Shown: positions 34,877 to 44,312, counted from the stretch's first letter. The stretch: 64,000 bases of DNA from Bacteroidales bacterium (GCA_009774765.1 VSOK01000005.1:25060-89059), one strand, 5' to 3'. The notes: generated by a model from the sequence alone, not told the origin. A program made the numbers and translations.

Positions 34877-34910
34877 AAAAAAAGAAAAGACATCATTGGG
34901 GTGATGTCTA
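34877..34910 (-). terminator. Rho-independent terminator or attenuator on the minus strand
   Basis: An 8-bp stem (AGACATCA at 34889-34896 with its complement at 34903-34910) and a 6-nt loop are followed on the minus strand by a U-rich run (TTTCTTTTTTT). It would end transcripts begun at the promoter at 34948-34955 after about 60 nt, or act as an attenuator before the basic micro-ORF. Confidence 0.6.
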
Positions 34911-34947
34911 ATCTTATCGGGTGTCGTGAACCCTATGAATAGTTATG

Positions 34948-34955
34948 CAAAGGTA
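34948..34955 (-). promoter_or_regulatory. -7 box (TACCTTTG) on the minus strand
   Basis: TACCTTTG fits TAnnTTTG. It points into the 34608-34947 gap, towards the hairpin at 34877-34910 and the basic micro-ORF, and not to any large gene. Confidence 0.5.
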
Positions 34956-35024
34956 TAGAAATATTCAGAATAAGCAAGTACATCAACAGCAATTTAAAGA
35001 AAACAACAAGAAAAGCCGGCAATA

Positions 35025-35966
35025 ATGACAATAAAGAAGAACTATGCGGAAGTACAGAAGCCGCTGATAGTGGACAGGAAATACATTTCGGAGTGCAGGG
35101 AAAAAAGCCCTGCACTCATTTGCGATATAGAGGCATATCCGGACGGTATCGTAATACCGGTAGACAAACCGTACAGATGGACCTCGGCAGACGTAATCCG
35201 TAAGATAAAATTCGCGGCAACAAGACATTTCGGCAAAAAAAACCTCAAAGTCGGACACGCAGGAACACTGGATCCTCTTGCCACAGGCGTACTTCTGGTC
35301 TGTATAGGCAAAGCCACAAGGCTGGCGGAAGAATTCCAGTCACACGACAAGGAATATATAGCCGGAATATCATTCGGAGCGACAACCCCGTCATACGACC
35401 TGGAAAAAGAGATTGACAGGCATTTCCCGTATTCCCACATCACAGACAAAGGCATCAGGGAAGCGCTGAAGCCATTTGTCGGAGAGCAGGAGCAGATTGC
35501 ACCGCTGTTTTCCGCAAAATCGGTGGACGGAGTAAGGGCATACGAACTCGCGCGGAAACTGTACAGACAATACGGTGCGGAAGGGCTTTCCCGGGAAGGA
35601 ATATTTGACCAGGCAGCTTCAGAAATAATAAGAACGGCAAAAATCAATATAACCGGCATTGAACTGCTGTCTTTTCTCCCGTCAGGAAAAGGAAATGTCC
35701 ACACCGGAACGGTATCAGACAACAACCTGACAACATCAAAAGCCAGCAGCCGCATAAATGTGGCCGACAATTCAGGACTGAATCTCCCTCACGCGGACAT
35801 CAGGATAGAATGCAGCAAAGGCACATACATACGCGCATTCGCAAGGGACCTCGGAGAGGCCCTTGAAAGCGGTGCCCATCTGGATTCACTGCAGAGGTCA
35901 CGTTCAGGAGAATTCAAGGTAAGCGACGCGCTTACCGTTGAACAGGCAATCTCTGTTCTCGCCTGA
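35025..35966 (+). CDS. truB: tRNA pseudouridine-55 synthase TruB, with extra segment
   Basis: This 313-residue enzyme makes pseudouridine 55 in the T loop of tRNA. The catalytic Asp is in VGHAGTLDPLATGVL (Asp83), and SAKSVDGVRAYELAR and CSKGTYIRAFARDLGE are conserved. Most Bacteroidales homologues are near 230-250 residues; this one has about 35 extra N-terminal residues and a Ser/Asn/Thr-rich insertion of about 37 residues at 218-254 before the CSKGTYIR strand. An A8 tract lies at 35235-35242. The start chosen is the first ATG of the frame; a later start would lose the lead segment only. Confidence 0.93.
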   Translation: MTIKKNYAEVQKPLIVDRKYISECREKSPALICDIEAYPDGIVIPVDKPYRWTSADVIRKIKFAATRHFGKKNLKVGHAGTLDPLATGVLLVCIGKATRLAEEFQSHDKEYIAGISFGATTPSYDLEKEIDRHFPYSHITDKGIREALKPFVGEQEQIAPLFSAKSVDGVRAYELARKLYRQYGAEGLSREGIFDQAASEIIRTAKINITGIELLSFLPSGKGNVHTGTVSDNNLTTSKASSRINVADNSGLNLPHADIRIECSKGTYIRAFARDLGEALESGAHLDSLQRSRSGEFKVSDALTVEQAISVLA

Positions 35967-36015
35967 CCGTCATACGGACATCCCCATTCACTTTATCCGA
36001 AATCCACTCATCCCT

Positions 36016-37347
36016 ATGGAACAAAGCTACAGCTACAAGAATATCTGGAAAGTATCCTACCCCATCCTGATCAGCCTGATAATGGAACAGCTTATCGGTA
36101 TGACAGACACGGCATTTCTCGGACGTGTGGGAGAAATAGAGCTCGGAGCGTCAGCGATCGCGGGCATCTACTATATGGTCATATTCATGGCAGGTTTCGG
36201 ATTCAGCATAGGAGCACAGATAATCATAGGAAGACGCAACGGAGAAGGCCGGTATACGGAAACGGGCAGAATCTTCTATCAGGGCATATATTTCCTGGTA
36301 GTGCTTGCGGCTGCGGCAGTTACGCTGTCTGAAATATTCTCTCCGCACATAATGTCATCGATAGTATCCTCGGAACATATCAATGACGCAGCATTAAGCT
36401 ATGTAAGGTGGAGAATTCCAGGGCTTCTGTTCGCCTTTATGACCGTGATGTTCAGAGCTTTCTTCGTCGGCACGACACAGACAAAGACTCTCACCCTCAA
36501 CTCGGTCATAATGGTGCTGTCCAATGTGCTGTTCAACTATATCCTGATCTTCGGGAAATTCGGCTGTCCGGCACTCGGGATCACCGGAGCCGCCATCGGT
36601 TCGACGCTTGCGGAGCTTGTCTCACTGGTATTCTTCATCATCTATACGGCCTTTTTTACAGACTGCAGGAAATACGGCCTCAACAGGATATCCGGATTCG
36701 AATGGAAAGAACTGAAATCCATAATGTCCGTCTCGGTTTGGACCATGGTGCAGAGCTTTGTCTCAATATCCACCTGGTTTATATTCTTCCTGTTCGTGGA
36801 ACATCTCGGAGAACGTTCACTGGCCGTATCCAACATCGTACGGAACGTGTCAGGAATGATATGGGTGGCCGTAATGGCATTCGCCTCCACAGGAAGCACC
36901 CTTGTCAGCAACATAATAGGAGAAGGACATCAGGATAAAGTTCCGATGCTGCTTAAAAGGCTGATGGTCATAACCTACAGCATAGTCATAGTGATAATCT
37001 CAGTTTTCGCCCTGTTCCCCAAAGCCGTCATCGGGATATATACCGACATTCCTGAAATAATAGACGCCTCTGTCCCGTCTATGCTCGTTATGGCATCGGC
37101 ATATCTGCTGAATGTCGCAGGAATGATCTTTTTCCAGGCAGTATCAGGTACAGGCAACACCAAGACGGCATTTGCCCTGGAACTGATCGCCCTGACGGTC
37201 AATATGGCATACTGTACAGTAGTAATAAGCATAATGAAATCCGACATAGCGGTCTGCTGGACAGCGGAACACGTCTATGCCGGAGCTATGTGCGTCCTTT
37301 GCGGACTCTATATCAGAAGCGGCAGATGGCGTGGGAAAAGAATATGA
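36016..37347 (+). CDS. MATE-family efflux transporter
   Basis: I choose the ATG at 36016 (MEQSYSYKNIW); the frame is open to 35938 but those codons lie partly inside truB. The 443-residue protein has about 12 membrane helices and MATE segments such as EQLIGMTDTAFLGRVGEIELGA in the first helices. These proteins export cationic drugs or metabolites using sodium or proton gradients; the substrate is unknown. Its last 35 bp overlap the end of the convergent sigma gene. Confidence 0.92.
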   Translation: MEQSYSYKNIWKVSYPILISLIMEQLIGMTDTAFLGRVGEIELGASAIAGIYYMVIFMAGFGFSIGAQIIIGRRNGEGRYTETGRIFYQGIYFLVVLAAAAVTLSEIFSPHIMSSIVSSEHINDAALSYVRWRIPGLLFAFMTVMFRAFFVGTTQTKTLTLNSVIMVLSNVLFNYILIFGKFGCPALGITGAAIGSTLAELVSLVFFIIYTAFFTDCRKYGLNRISGFEWKELKSIMSVSVWTMVQSFVSISTWFIFFLFVEHLGERSLAVSNIVRNVSGMIWVAVMAFASTGSTLVSNIIGEGHQDKVPMLLKRLMVITYSIVIVIISVFALFPKAVIGIYTDIPEIIDASVPSMLVMASAYLLNVAGMIFFQAVSGTGNTKTAFALELIALTVNMAYCTVVISIMKSDIAVCWTAEHVYAGAMCVLCGLYIRSGRWRGKRI

Positions 37348-37897
37348 CAGCAGCCCATAGAAACAGACCATAATCCTTGAATTCTTCACGAAAGACTTTG
37401 AGGGCACGCTTTATTTCAAAGTTTATCCTACTTTCCGAAATTCCATACACTTTGCCTATCTCCTTATAGGACATCTTCTCAAGACGTTTTGCCTCGAAGA
37501 CTTCAAGAGTCAGCTTAGGAAGTCTCTTTTCACACTTTCTGAACAATTCTGGCATATCGGCAACCCTCACGGCACTTTCTTCAGCATTTTCCTGAAGCCT
37601 CGTCAGAAAATACTGCCTGAACCTGTCAGTATCCGAGTCCACAGATTCGCTGCGCTGCTTCTGCTTAAGATAACGAAGGCATCTGTTCTTTATTATAACG
37701 GAAAAATAGGACTTAACATCGGAAACGTATGTCCTGTCCTTGTTGGAAATCAACAGAAGGATACAATCATGGTATATATCTTCCGCATCATTCTCATCTC
37801 TTACATATATCTGCGCCAACCTTATATAACGGGTCCTCTCCAATGTCAAAGACGTCAACTCTTCATGTGTAATAATATGCTTTTCCATACTGGACAT
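37313..37897 (-). CDS. ECF sigma factor with hydrophobic C-terminal tail
   Basis: This 194-residue sigma factor has region 2 at about 20-90 (NDAEDIYHDCILLLI) and region 4 at about 125-175 (MSYKEIGKVYGISESRINFEIKRAL read in part as the helix-turn-helix). Its last 20 or so residues are strongly hydrophobic (LFLWAAVIFFSHAI), like a tail anchor. It is divergent from the FecR-SusC operon, 249 bp away, and is the obvious partner of that FecR. The start could be 37897 or 37888. The 3' end overlaps the MATE gene by 35 bp. Confidence 0.9.
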   Translation of the reverse strand: MSSMEKHIITHEELTSLTLERTRYIRLAQIYVRDENDAEDIYHDCILLLISNKDRTYVSDVKSYFSVIIKNRCLRYLKQKQRSESVDSDTDRFRQYFLTRLQENAEESAVRVADMPELFRKCEKRLPKLTLEVFEAKRLEKMSYKEIGKVYGISESRINFEIKRALKVFREEFKDYGLFLWAAVIFFSHAICRF

Positions 37898-37944
37898 TAC
37901 CCTTTGGATGTGCTATCGAATTTTGTCAAATTATAAATTTAAAA

Positions 37945-37976
37945 CAAATATAGCCAAAGTCGAGAGCAGAGGCAAA
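37945..37976 (-). promoter_or_regulatory. Full -33/-7 promoter of the ECF sigma gene
   Basis: On the minus strand TTTG (37973-37976) is followed after 20 bp by TATATTTG (37945-37952). Both elements and the spacing fit the Bacteroidota primary-sigma consensus. The gene start is 47 bp downstream, so the sigma gene is probably expressed by the housekeeping sigma factor. Confidence 0.7.
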
Positions 37977-38001
37977 ATTTATTTGACTATGCCGAGACCA
38001 A

Positions 38002-38035
38002 GGCCTATATATGAGCGTCAGCTCAAATATAGCCC
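38002..38035. promoter_or_regulatory. Imperfect inverted repeat between sigma and fecR genes
   Basis: Arms of 15 bp (38002-38016 and 38021-38035) match at 13 positions with a 4-base GTCA loop. It lies about midway in the divergent control region and could be a regulator site or a leader hairpin of the fecR transcript. No TAnnTTTG box was found before fecR, in line with control by an alternative sigma factor. Confidence 0.4.
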
Positions 38036-38146
38036 AAAGAGAGGATCTATCAAAAAATCATAAAAAAATTAAAATTTTCACTACTAATTTTCCGTGGTTA
38101 TGACTCTTATATATGGAATCTTTTAAAAGACCGTATTTCAAAGACT

Positions 38147-39148
38147 ATGGAACACAAGAAACCAGACATACACGACATATCTGACGAGCTTCTGCTCAAG
38201 TATTTCCGATGCGACACCAACCAGGAGGAAGAAAAGGAGATAGAAGAATGGTACAATGCCGGCAATGAAGAAAAGGAGAGACAAAAGTTCAAGAACATCC
38301 ATGATTTTTACGAGGCATACCTGCTCAATGCCCCGATAGGCATGATACAGGGAAATCCGTCAGTTCCTGAAACGACTGTCCATAAAAAGAAAATCTACCG
38401 CCGAATCCTATTGGCCGCGACAAATATAGCCGCTGCAATAGCAATATTCTTTGCTGCAACCTACATTTCAAGGGAAAGCATAAGAAAAGAAATGGCAGAA
38501 ACGTTCACTTCGATTGAAGTACCTCCGGGGCAACGCATAGACATCTGCCTGTGTGACGGGACTTCCGTCAAGCTCAACTCCGGAGCTAAAATACAATATC
38601 CGAACATATTCTCAAAAGACTCAAGAGAAGTGCATCTTGATGGAGAGGCTTATTTCGATGTTGCTCACGACTCTGAAAAACCTTTCATCGTCAGGACATT
38701 CGCTTCCGACATAGAAGTACTCGGTACAGAATTCAATGTCAATGCCATAGAGAATGCCGGAAAGTTCTCAGCCACTCTTATTGAAGGCTCCATCAGGCTG
38801 ACGAACCGCCTGCGTCCTGAAAAAGAAATAATAATGAGACCGGACCAGACAGTAAGGCTTGCCGGAAATGACTTCTCGATAGAAACAGGAAACGCAAACT
38901 CTGCAGTGCGCTGGACAAAAGGCATCCTGAACGTAGACACACAGGATTTTGCGGAGCTGATGAAAAAGCTTGAAATGGCCTTCGGAGTGAAAATAGTCAT
39001 CAGCAGGGACACTATGCCTGAACTGAAATACCTAAACGGCAAACTGCGTATAAGCGACGGTATAATATCAGCCCTCAACGTTCTTCAGGGAGTTGCAGAC
39101 TTCCAGTATGTAAAGGACTACAATACGGATACAATATACATCAAATAA
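38147..39148 (+). CDS. FecR-type anti-sigma factor
   Basis: This 333-residue membrane protein has a cytoplasmic N-terminal sigma-binding part (ELLLKYFRCDTNQEEEKEIEEW), a single membrane helix at about 85-106, a FecR domain with IEVPPGQRIDICLCDGT near 122-138 and VHLDGEAYFDVAHD, and a C-terminal STN-like part. FecR proteins sense a TonB receptor's signal and control the partner ECF sigma. The susC gene downstream has the matching N-terminal STN domain, and the sigma gene lies divergently upstream, so this is a complete trans-envelope switch. Confidence 0.93.
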   Translation: MEHKKPDIHDISDELLLKYFRCDTNQEEEKEIEEWYNAGNEEKERQKFKNIHDFYEAYLLNAPIGMIQGNPSVPETTVHKKKIYRRILLAATNIAAAIAIFFAATYISRESIRKEMAETFTSIEVPPGQRIDICLCDGTSVKLNSGAKIQYPNIFSKDSREVHLDGEAYFDVAHDSEKPFIVRTFASDIEVLGTEFNVNAIENAGKFSATLIEGSIRLTNRLRPEKEIIMRPDQTVRLAGNDFSIETGNANSAVRWTKGILNVDTQDFAELMKKLEMAFGVKIVISRDTMPELKYLNGKLRISDGIISALNVLQGVADFQYVKDYNTDTIYIK

Positions 39149-39213
39149 CAAAACTGATACAGACATAAGACCATGACGTAACACTTGAAACCACAGATAC
39201 AACCGTCAAAAAA

Positions 39214-39240
39214 GCCTGCGAATCCGCAACATCCGCAGGC
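39214..39240 (+). promoter_or_regulatory. Hairpin in the fecR-susC gap
   Basis: GCCTGCG (39214-39220) pairs with CGCAGGC (39234-39240) across a 13-nt loop. No U tract follows, so it is not a standard terminator. It may set the relative level of fecR and susC mRNA, or precede a separate susC promoter in the 150-bp gap. Confidence 0.4.
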
Positions 39241-39298
39241 CACTGCAACGAGTTGATTACAAAAACCATACACTCATTACTAATAATCTTGCAAATCT

Positions 39299-42200
39299 AT
39301 GAATAAACAAAGTATTCTGCAATACGGCAGATTGCTATGTCTTATACTCTTCTACACTTTTTTAGCTGAAACAGGCATAAATGCGCAGGAAGAGACAAGG
39401 ATAACACTTGAACTGAAAAATGTAAGTCTCGGGACAGCGATTGAGGAAATTGAGAAACAGTCTCCCTACCTGTTCTTCAACAAAGGAGTCGACCCTGTAG
39501 GGACCAAAGTCAGCATCTCTTCCCAAAATGAGACCATCGGGAATGTATGCAAGGCTCTTTTTGCCCCTGTAGGCATATCATATAAGATAGAAGGGACCTA
39601 CATCTACATTTCAAGACAGACTACAGTCAAAGTCTCCGGTACAATCTCGGACATATACGGAAATCCCCTTATCGGGGCCGCCGTACTCATCAAAGGCACT
39701 ACAACAGGTATGAGTACGGACCTGGACGGTAAATTCGAGTTCGAAATCCCGGCCGAGGAGGGGGGGGAATTTTCGACATTGGAATTCTCCTGCTTAGGGT
39801 ATAAGACCGAAGAATTCAAGATAGGTACCAGAAGGGTCTTCGAAGTAACCTTGGAAGACGACTCCATCGCCATGGAGGGGACTGTCATCACAGCCCTCGG
39901 TATCAAACGCTCGGAAAAAGCGCTGTCCTACAATGTACAGGAAGTCAAATCCGACGAACTTCTCGCCAACAAAGACGCCAACTTCATCAATTCTCTCAAC
40001 GGAAAGGTTGCAGGTCTTGTCATAAACGCGTCTTCTTCCGGAGTCGGCGGTGCCTCCAAAGTTGTCATGAGGGGGCAGAAGTCCATATCAAAATCATCGA
40101 ATGCCCTTTATGTAATAGACGGCGTCCCGACATACACTTCGGCACGTGAAGGAGGAACAGAGTTCGATTCACGCGGCTCCATGGACCCTGTAGCCGACAT
40201 CAACCCGGAGGACATCGAGTCCATGACAGTCCTGACAGGAGCAGCCGCAGCGGCCCTCTATGGTTCGTCTGCCGCCAACGGTGCGATTGTCATCAACACC
40301 AAGAAAGGTGCGGCAGGCACTACAAATGTAACGGTAACAAGCAATACCGAAATCTTCACCCCTTTCGTACTTCCACGTTTCCAGAACAGATATGGTACAG
40401 GAGACTACTCTTCTCTGCAGGGTTCCGTGACAAGGAGCTGGGGAAAGCTTCTGAATGAGTACAACAATCCGGAATACAACCCGCGCAGTGATTATTTCAG
40501 GACAGGCGTGACCGGGACAGAGACAGTCTCTATATCGACAGGAAACAGCAAGAACCAGACTTATCTTTCAGCATCGGCGGTAAATTCCATAGGAACAGTA
40601 CCAAACAACAAATATGACAGGTACAACTTCACCTTACGCAATACCGCCAAGTTCCTTAAGGACAAGATGACTCTTGACCTGTCGGGAAGCTATATAATCC
40701 AGAGAGACCTCAATGCTACCAATCAGGGTGTGTACAACAACCCTATCGTCGGTGCCTATCTTTATCCGAGGGGAAACTGGTGGGATGCAGCAAAGGCATA
40801 CGAGAGATGGGATCCCGTAAGAAAAATATCTACCCAATACTGGCCTGTCGGAGATGCAGGTCTCGCAATGCAGAACCCATATTGGGTCAATAACCGTAAT
40901 CTACGTGAAAGCAAGAAGAAAAGATATATGCTCGCCGCCGCACTTTCCTATGAGATTCTGGACTGGCTCACAGTCTCTGGCCGAGTACGTGTGGACAACT
41001 CGTCGACAAAATATACAGAGAAATTCTATGCCACTACATTCACGGAACTGACCGAAGGGTCGGACAACGGTCTGTTTGCCATTGAGCAGAATGATGATAC
41101 GCAGGTCTATGCCGATGCACTTATAGACTTCAATAAAGTCTGGAGTGACTGGAGTCTCCATGCCAACTTCGGAGCATCCATTACGGATATGAGAAACGAC
41201 TTGACATCAAACCGTGGACCCATTGCTTCAGACAATATACCCAATGTATTCAATGTATACAGTATAGATGCATCGAAGATGGTCAAGAAGCAGACCGGAT
41301 GGATTGAACAGACACAGTCGGTATATGCTTCTGCGGAAGCAGGCTACAAAAATGCATATTACCTTACCATCACCGGACGCAATGACTGGCCGTCACAGCT
41401 TGCCGGTCCGCGCTCGCTGTCCAGATCCTTCTTCTATCCGTCAGTCGGAGCATCCGTAGTGCTTTCCTCAATAATTCCGGAAATGCCCAGGCAACTTGAA
41501 TATATGAAATTAAGGGCTTCGTACGCCTCAGTAGGTTCACCCTTTGAAAGATGGCTTGCCAATCCTGTACACTTATGGCCTGACAAAGGAAACTCATGGT
41601 CTTCAGAGACCGTGTATCCGATGGACCGTCTGAAACCGGAACGCACACAATCATGGGAGGCGGGCCTGCAGATGCGCTTCCTTGATTGGTTCAGCCTTGA
41701 TGCCACATATTACAATACCCATACAAGAAATCAGACATTTGCTCCTAATATCTCTACAGGTTCCGGATATTCTGAAATCTATATCCAGTCCGGAGATGTG
41801 ATGAATGAAGGCTTTGAGCTGTCACTCGGATTCGACAAGGGCTGGAACAGTTTCATCTGGAGCAGCAGCTATACATTATCCATCAACAGGAACAGGATCA
41901 TCTCACTCGCCGACAACGCTGTCAATCCCGTAACAGGTGAATTACTGAATATCAGCAGCCTGGATATGGGCGGTCTTGGAAATGCCAAGTTCATCCTCAG
42001 GGAAGGAGGAACATTGGGAGACCTCTATTCCACACAGGATTTCATCAGAGACTATGACAATCACATCTATGTCAATGCCAAGGGCAAGGTTGAGACCAGG
42101 TCCCTCAATGGTATTGACGAGTATATAAAGCTGGGCAGCGTACTGCCCAAGGCCAATATGGCATGGAGGAACGACTTCAGTATCGGAAACTTCAATATTG

Positions 42201-42637
42201 CATTTATGATTACAGCCAGACTCGGCGGTATCGTCTATTCAAGGACTCAGGCTGTCCTGGACTATTATGGAGTGTCGGAAGTTACAGCGGATGCCAGGGA
42301 TAACGGCATATTCATAAACAATACTGACTTTATAGATCCCAATGCGTGGTATACTGCAATAGCAGGAGGAGATACACTTCCTCAGTATTATACTTATTCT
42401 GCCACCAATGTAAGGCTTCAGGAGGCTTCCATAGGTTACACCTTCCCGAGAAAAATGTTCAAGGATGTATGCGAGCTTACCCTTCAGCTGACAGGAAGAA
42501 ACATCTGGATGATCTACAACAAGGCTCCATACGACCCTGAAGCCATTGCCACGACAGGAAACTACTATCAGGGAATCGACTATTTCATGATGCCCGGCAC
42601 ACGTAATTTCGGCTTCAATCTCAGGCTTAAATTCTAA
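39299..42637 (+). CDS. SusC-family TonB-dependent glycan transporter with STN domain
   Basis: This 1112-residue outer-membrane porin has a signal peptide (ending near NAQE), an STN secretin/TonB domain at about 33-103, a carboxypeptidase-like domain at about 110-195, a plug with SNALYVIDGVP and AAALYGSSAANGAIVI, and a C-terminal barrel ending in a Phe. The STN domain is the one that signals to FecR. It pairs with the SusD that starts 10 bp later to import oligosaccharides. A run of eight G residues at 39760-39767, in the second domain, is a possible slippage site; the frame is intact here. Confidence 0.95.
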   Translation: MNKQSILQYGRLLCLILFYTFLAETGINAQEETRITLELKNVSLGTAIEEIEKQSPYLFFNKGVDPVGTKVSISSQNETIGNVCKALFAPVGISYKIEGTYIYISRQTTVKVSGTISDIYGNPLIGAAVLIKGTTTGMSTDLDGKFEFEIPAEEGGEFSTLEFSCLGYKTEEFKIGTRRVFEVTLEDDSIAMEGTVITALGIKRSEKALSYNVQEVKSDELLANKDANFINSLNGKVAGLVINASSSGVGGASKVVMRGQKSISKSSNALYVIDGVPTYTSAREGGTEFDSRGSMDPVADINPEDIESMTVLTGAAAAALYGSSAANGAIVINTKKGAAGTTNVTVTSNTEIFTPFVLPRFQNRYGTGDYSSLQGSVTRSWGKLLNEYNNPEYNPRSDYFRTGVTGTETVSISTGNSKNQTYLSASAVNSIGTVPNNKYDRYNFTLRNTAKFLKDKMTLDLSGSYIIQRDLNATNQGVYNNPIVGAYLYPRGNWWDAAKAYERWDPVRKISTQYWPVGDAGLAMQNPYWVNNRNLRESKKKRYMLAAALSYEILDWLTVSGRVRVDNSSTKYTEKFYATTFTELTEGSDNGLFAIEQNDDTQVYADALIDFNKVWSDWSLHANFGASITDMRNDLTSNRGPIASDNIPNVFNVYSIDASKMVKKQTGWIEQTQSVYASAEAGYKNAYYLTITGRNDWPSQLAGPRSLSRSFFYPSVGASVVLSSIIPEMPRQLEYMKLRASYASVGSPFERWLANPVHLWPDKGNSWSSETVYPMDRLKPERTQSWEAGLQMRFLDWFSLDATYYNTHTRNQTFAPNISTGSGYSEIYIQSGDVMNEGFELSLGFDKGWNSFIWSSSYTLSINRNRIISLADNAVNPVTGELLNISSLDMGGLGNAKFILREGGTLGDLYSTQDFIRDYDNHIYVNAKGKVETRSLNGIDEYIKLGSVLPKANMAWRNDFSIGNFNIAFMITARLGGIVYSRTQAVLDYYGVSEVTADARDNGIFINNTDFIDPNAWYTAIAGGDTLPQYYTYSATNVRLQEASIGYTFPRKMFKDVCELTLQLTGRNIWMIYNKAPYDPEAIATTGNYYQGIDYFMMPGTRNFGFNLRLKF

Positions 42638-42647
42638 TTGATAGGAG

Positions 42648-44312
42648 ATGAACAATATGAAATTCAACAAAACGACAAAAATTGCCATAATATTTGCCGC
42701 CTTCACCATATCCGCGTCATGCACAAGCAACTACATCAACCTGAACAGAAATCCTTATGGAGTGACAGACAGCGAGATGCAGCGCGACGGATATGCCGTC
42801 AAATCAGCTTTGACAGGAATGATGAACGGAGTCATTTCTCCGGATGTCAACACGGCACAGTTTACGGATGTGCTTCTCGGATGCGCCGTAAGCGGATATC
42901 TTGCTCCTGCAAAGGACGGCTGGAACAATTTCACCATATCAAACTATAATGCTACCGATGACTGGACCAATGTGTTCATGGCCAGTGACAAGATTATACC
43001 TGTAGTCTATACCAACTACAGGAAGCTCAATGAAGTCACATCAGATGAGAATATCCTCGCGGTGGGAGACATTGTAAAAGTGGCCGCTATGCACAGAGTT
43101 ACTGACACCTATGGCCCCATACCTTATTCAAAGATAGGAAGGAACGGTGAGATAAGCGTACCTTATGATTCGCAGGAGGACATCTACAAGACTATGCTTG
43201 AAGAACTTACCGATGCTGTCAACACCCTTGAAAACAATATTTCAGTGGGAAGTTTCCCGGCTTCTGCAGATGCTGTATATGGCGGAAGTATCGTAAAATG
43301 GATAAAGTTTGCCAATTCCCTGAAGCTCAGGCTGGCTATGCGTATCTGCTACGCTGACCCTGAACTTTCCAGAAAAATGGCCGATGAAGCCATAAATGAC
43401 GAGATCGGCCTTATTGTCTCGAACAGCGACAACGCCAAATTCTCATATTGGGGAGTATCCGGAAATCCTCTTTGTGTATCAATCAGATACAATATGGCGC
43501 AGCATGAAGACAAGAGCAAATGCACTACAATGTCAGGTGACTCCCATGCTGCAGCTGACATAATCTGCTATATGAACGGATATGAAGATCCGCGCAGAGA
43601 GAAATATTTCACCAGGACAGAGTTTGAGAATGTTCTTGCCAAAGGGACGGAATATGCCGGCCTGCGGCATGGCATAAACGTCCCGAGCCATGTACAGGTC
43701 GGTCATAAGTATTCAGGAGTATATTTCGCTTCAGAGACAGCTCCCGCCTATTGGATGAACGCAGCTGAAGTTTCATTCCTTCTTGCGGAGGCTGCCGCAT
43801 TCAAGGAAAAAGGGACAATAGCCTATAATGTTTCCGGTACAGCGAAATCATACTACGAACAGGGAGTGCGCCTGTCATTTGAACAATACGGAGCGGAAGG
43901 AGCGGATGCATATCTCCAGGGAACAGGTATTCCTGAACTTTATGAAGACCCTGCAGGTACTTATAACTATGGCTCCCTTCTTTCTTCCGTTACACCGAAA
44001 TGGAATGATGCGGCAGACTTCGAGGAGATGCAGGAGCGCATCATCATCCAGAAGTGGATTGCAAACTGGCTTCTCGGCTGCGAATCCTGGGCTGACTGGA
44101 GAAGGACCGGCTATCCTCATCTGATTCCGGCTGTGGAGTTCAGCAGCAAATGGGGTGTATCAGATGCAGCTTCCGGTGCACGCAGGATGCCATATCCTGA
44201 AAATGAAGCGACCTCCAATGAAGCAAACCATAAATATGCAGTGGACAACCTCCTTAAAGGAGCGGATAATATGGCTACACGTCTGTGGTTCGACTGTAAA
44301 CCCAAAAACTGA
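42648..44312 (+). CDS. SusD-family glycan-binding lipoprotein
   Basis: This 554-residue lipoprotein has a signal peptide and lipobox (ISASC near 22-26) and the alpha-helical SusD fold, with segments such as NYRKLNEVTSDENILAVGDIVKVAAMHRVTDTYGPIPYS and a late YWMNAAEVSFLLAEAA helix. It is of the SusD variant found with high-mannose-type PULs. It caps the SusC above it. An AGGAG precedes the start, which could be 42648 or 42657. Confidence 0.94.
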   Translation: MNNMKFNKTTKIAIIFAAFTISASCTSNYINLNRNPYGVTDSEMQRDGYAVKSALTGMMNGVISPDVNTAQFTDVLLGCAVSGYLAPAKDGWNNFTISNYNATDDWTNVFMASDKIIPVVYTNYRKLNEVTSDENILAVGDIVKVAAMHRVTDTYGPIPYSKIGRNGEISVPYDSQEDIYKTMLEELTDAVNTLENNISVGSFPASADAVYGGSIVKWIKFANSLKLRLAMRICYADPELSRKMADEAINDEIGLIVSNSDNAKFSYWGVSGNPLCVSIRYNMAQHEDKSKCTTMSGDSHAAADIICYMNGYEDPRREKYFTRTEFENVLAKGTEYAGLRHGINVPSHVQVGHKYSGVYFASETAPAYWMNAAEVSFLLAEAAAFKEKGTIAYNVSGTAKSYYEQGVRLSFEQYGAEGADAYLQGTGIPELYEDPAGTYNYGSLLSSVTPKWNDAADFEEMQERIIIQKWIANWLLGCESWADWRRTGYPHLIPAVEFSSKWGVSDAASGARRMPYPENEATSNEANHKYAVDNLLKGADNMATRLWFDCKPKN

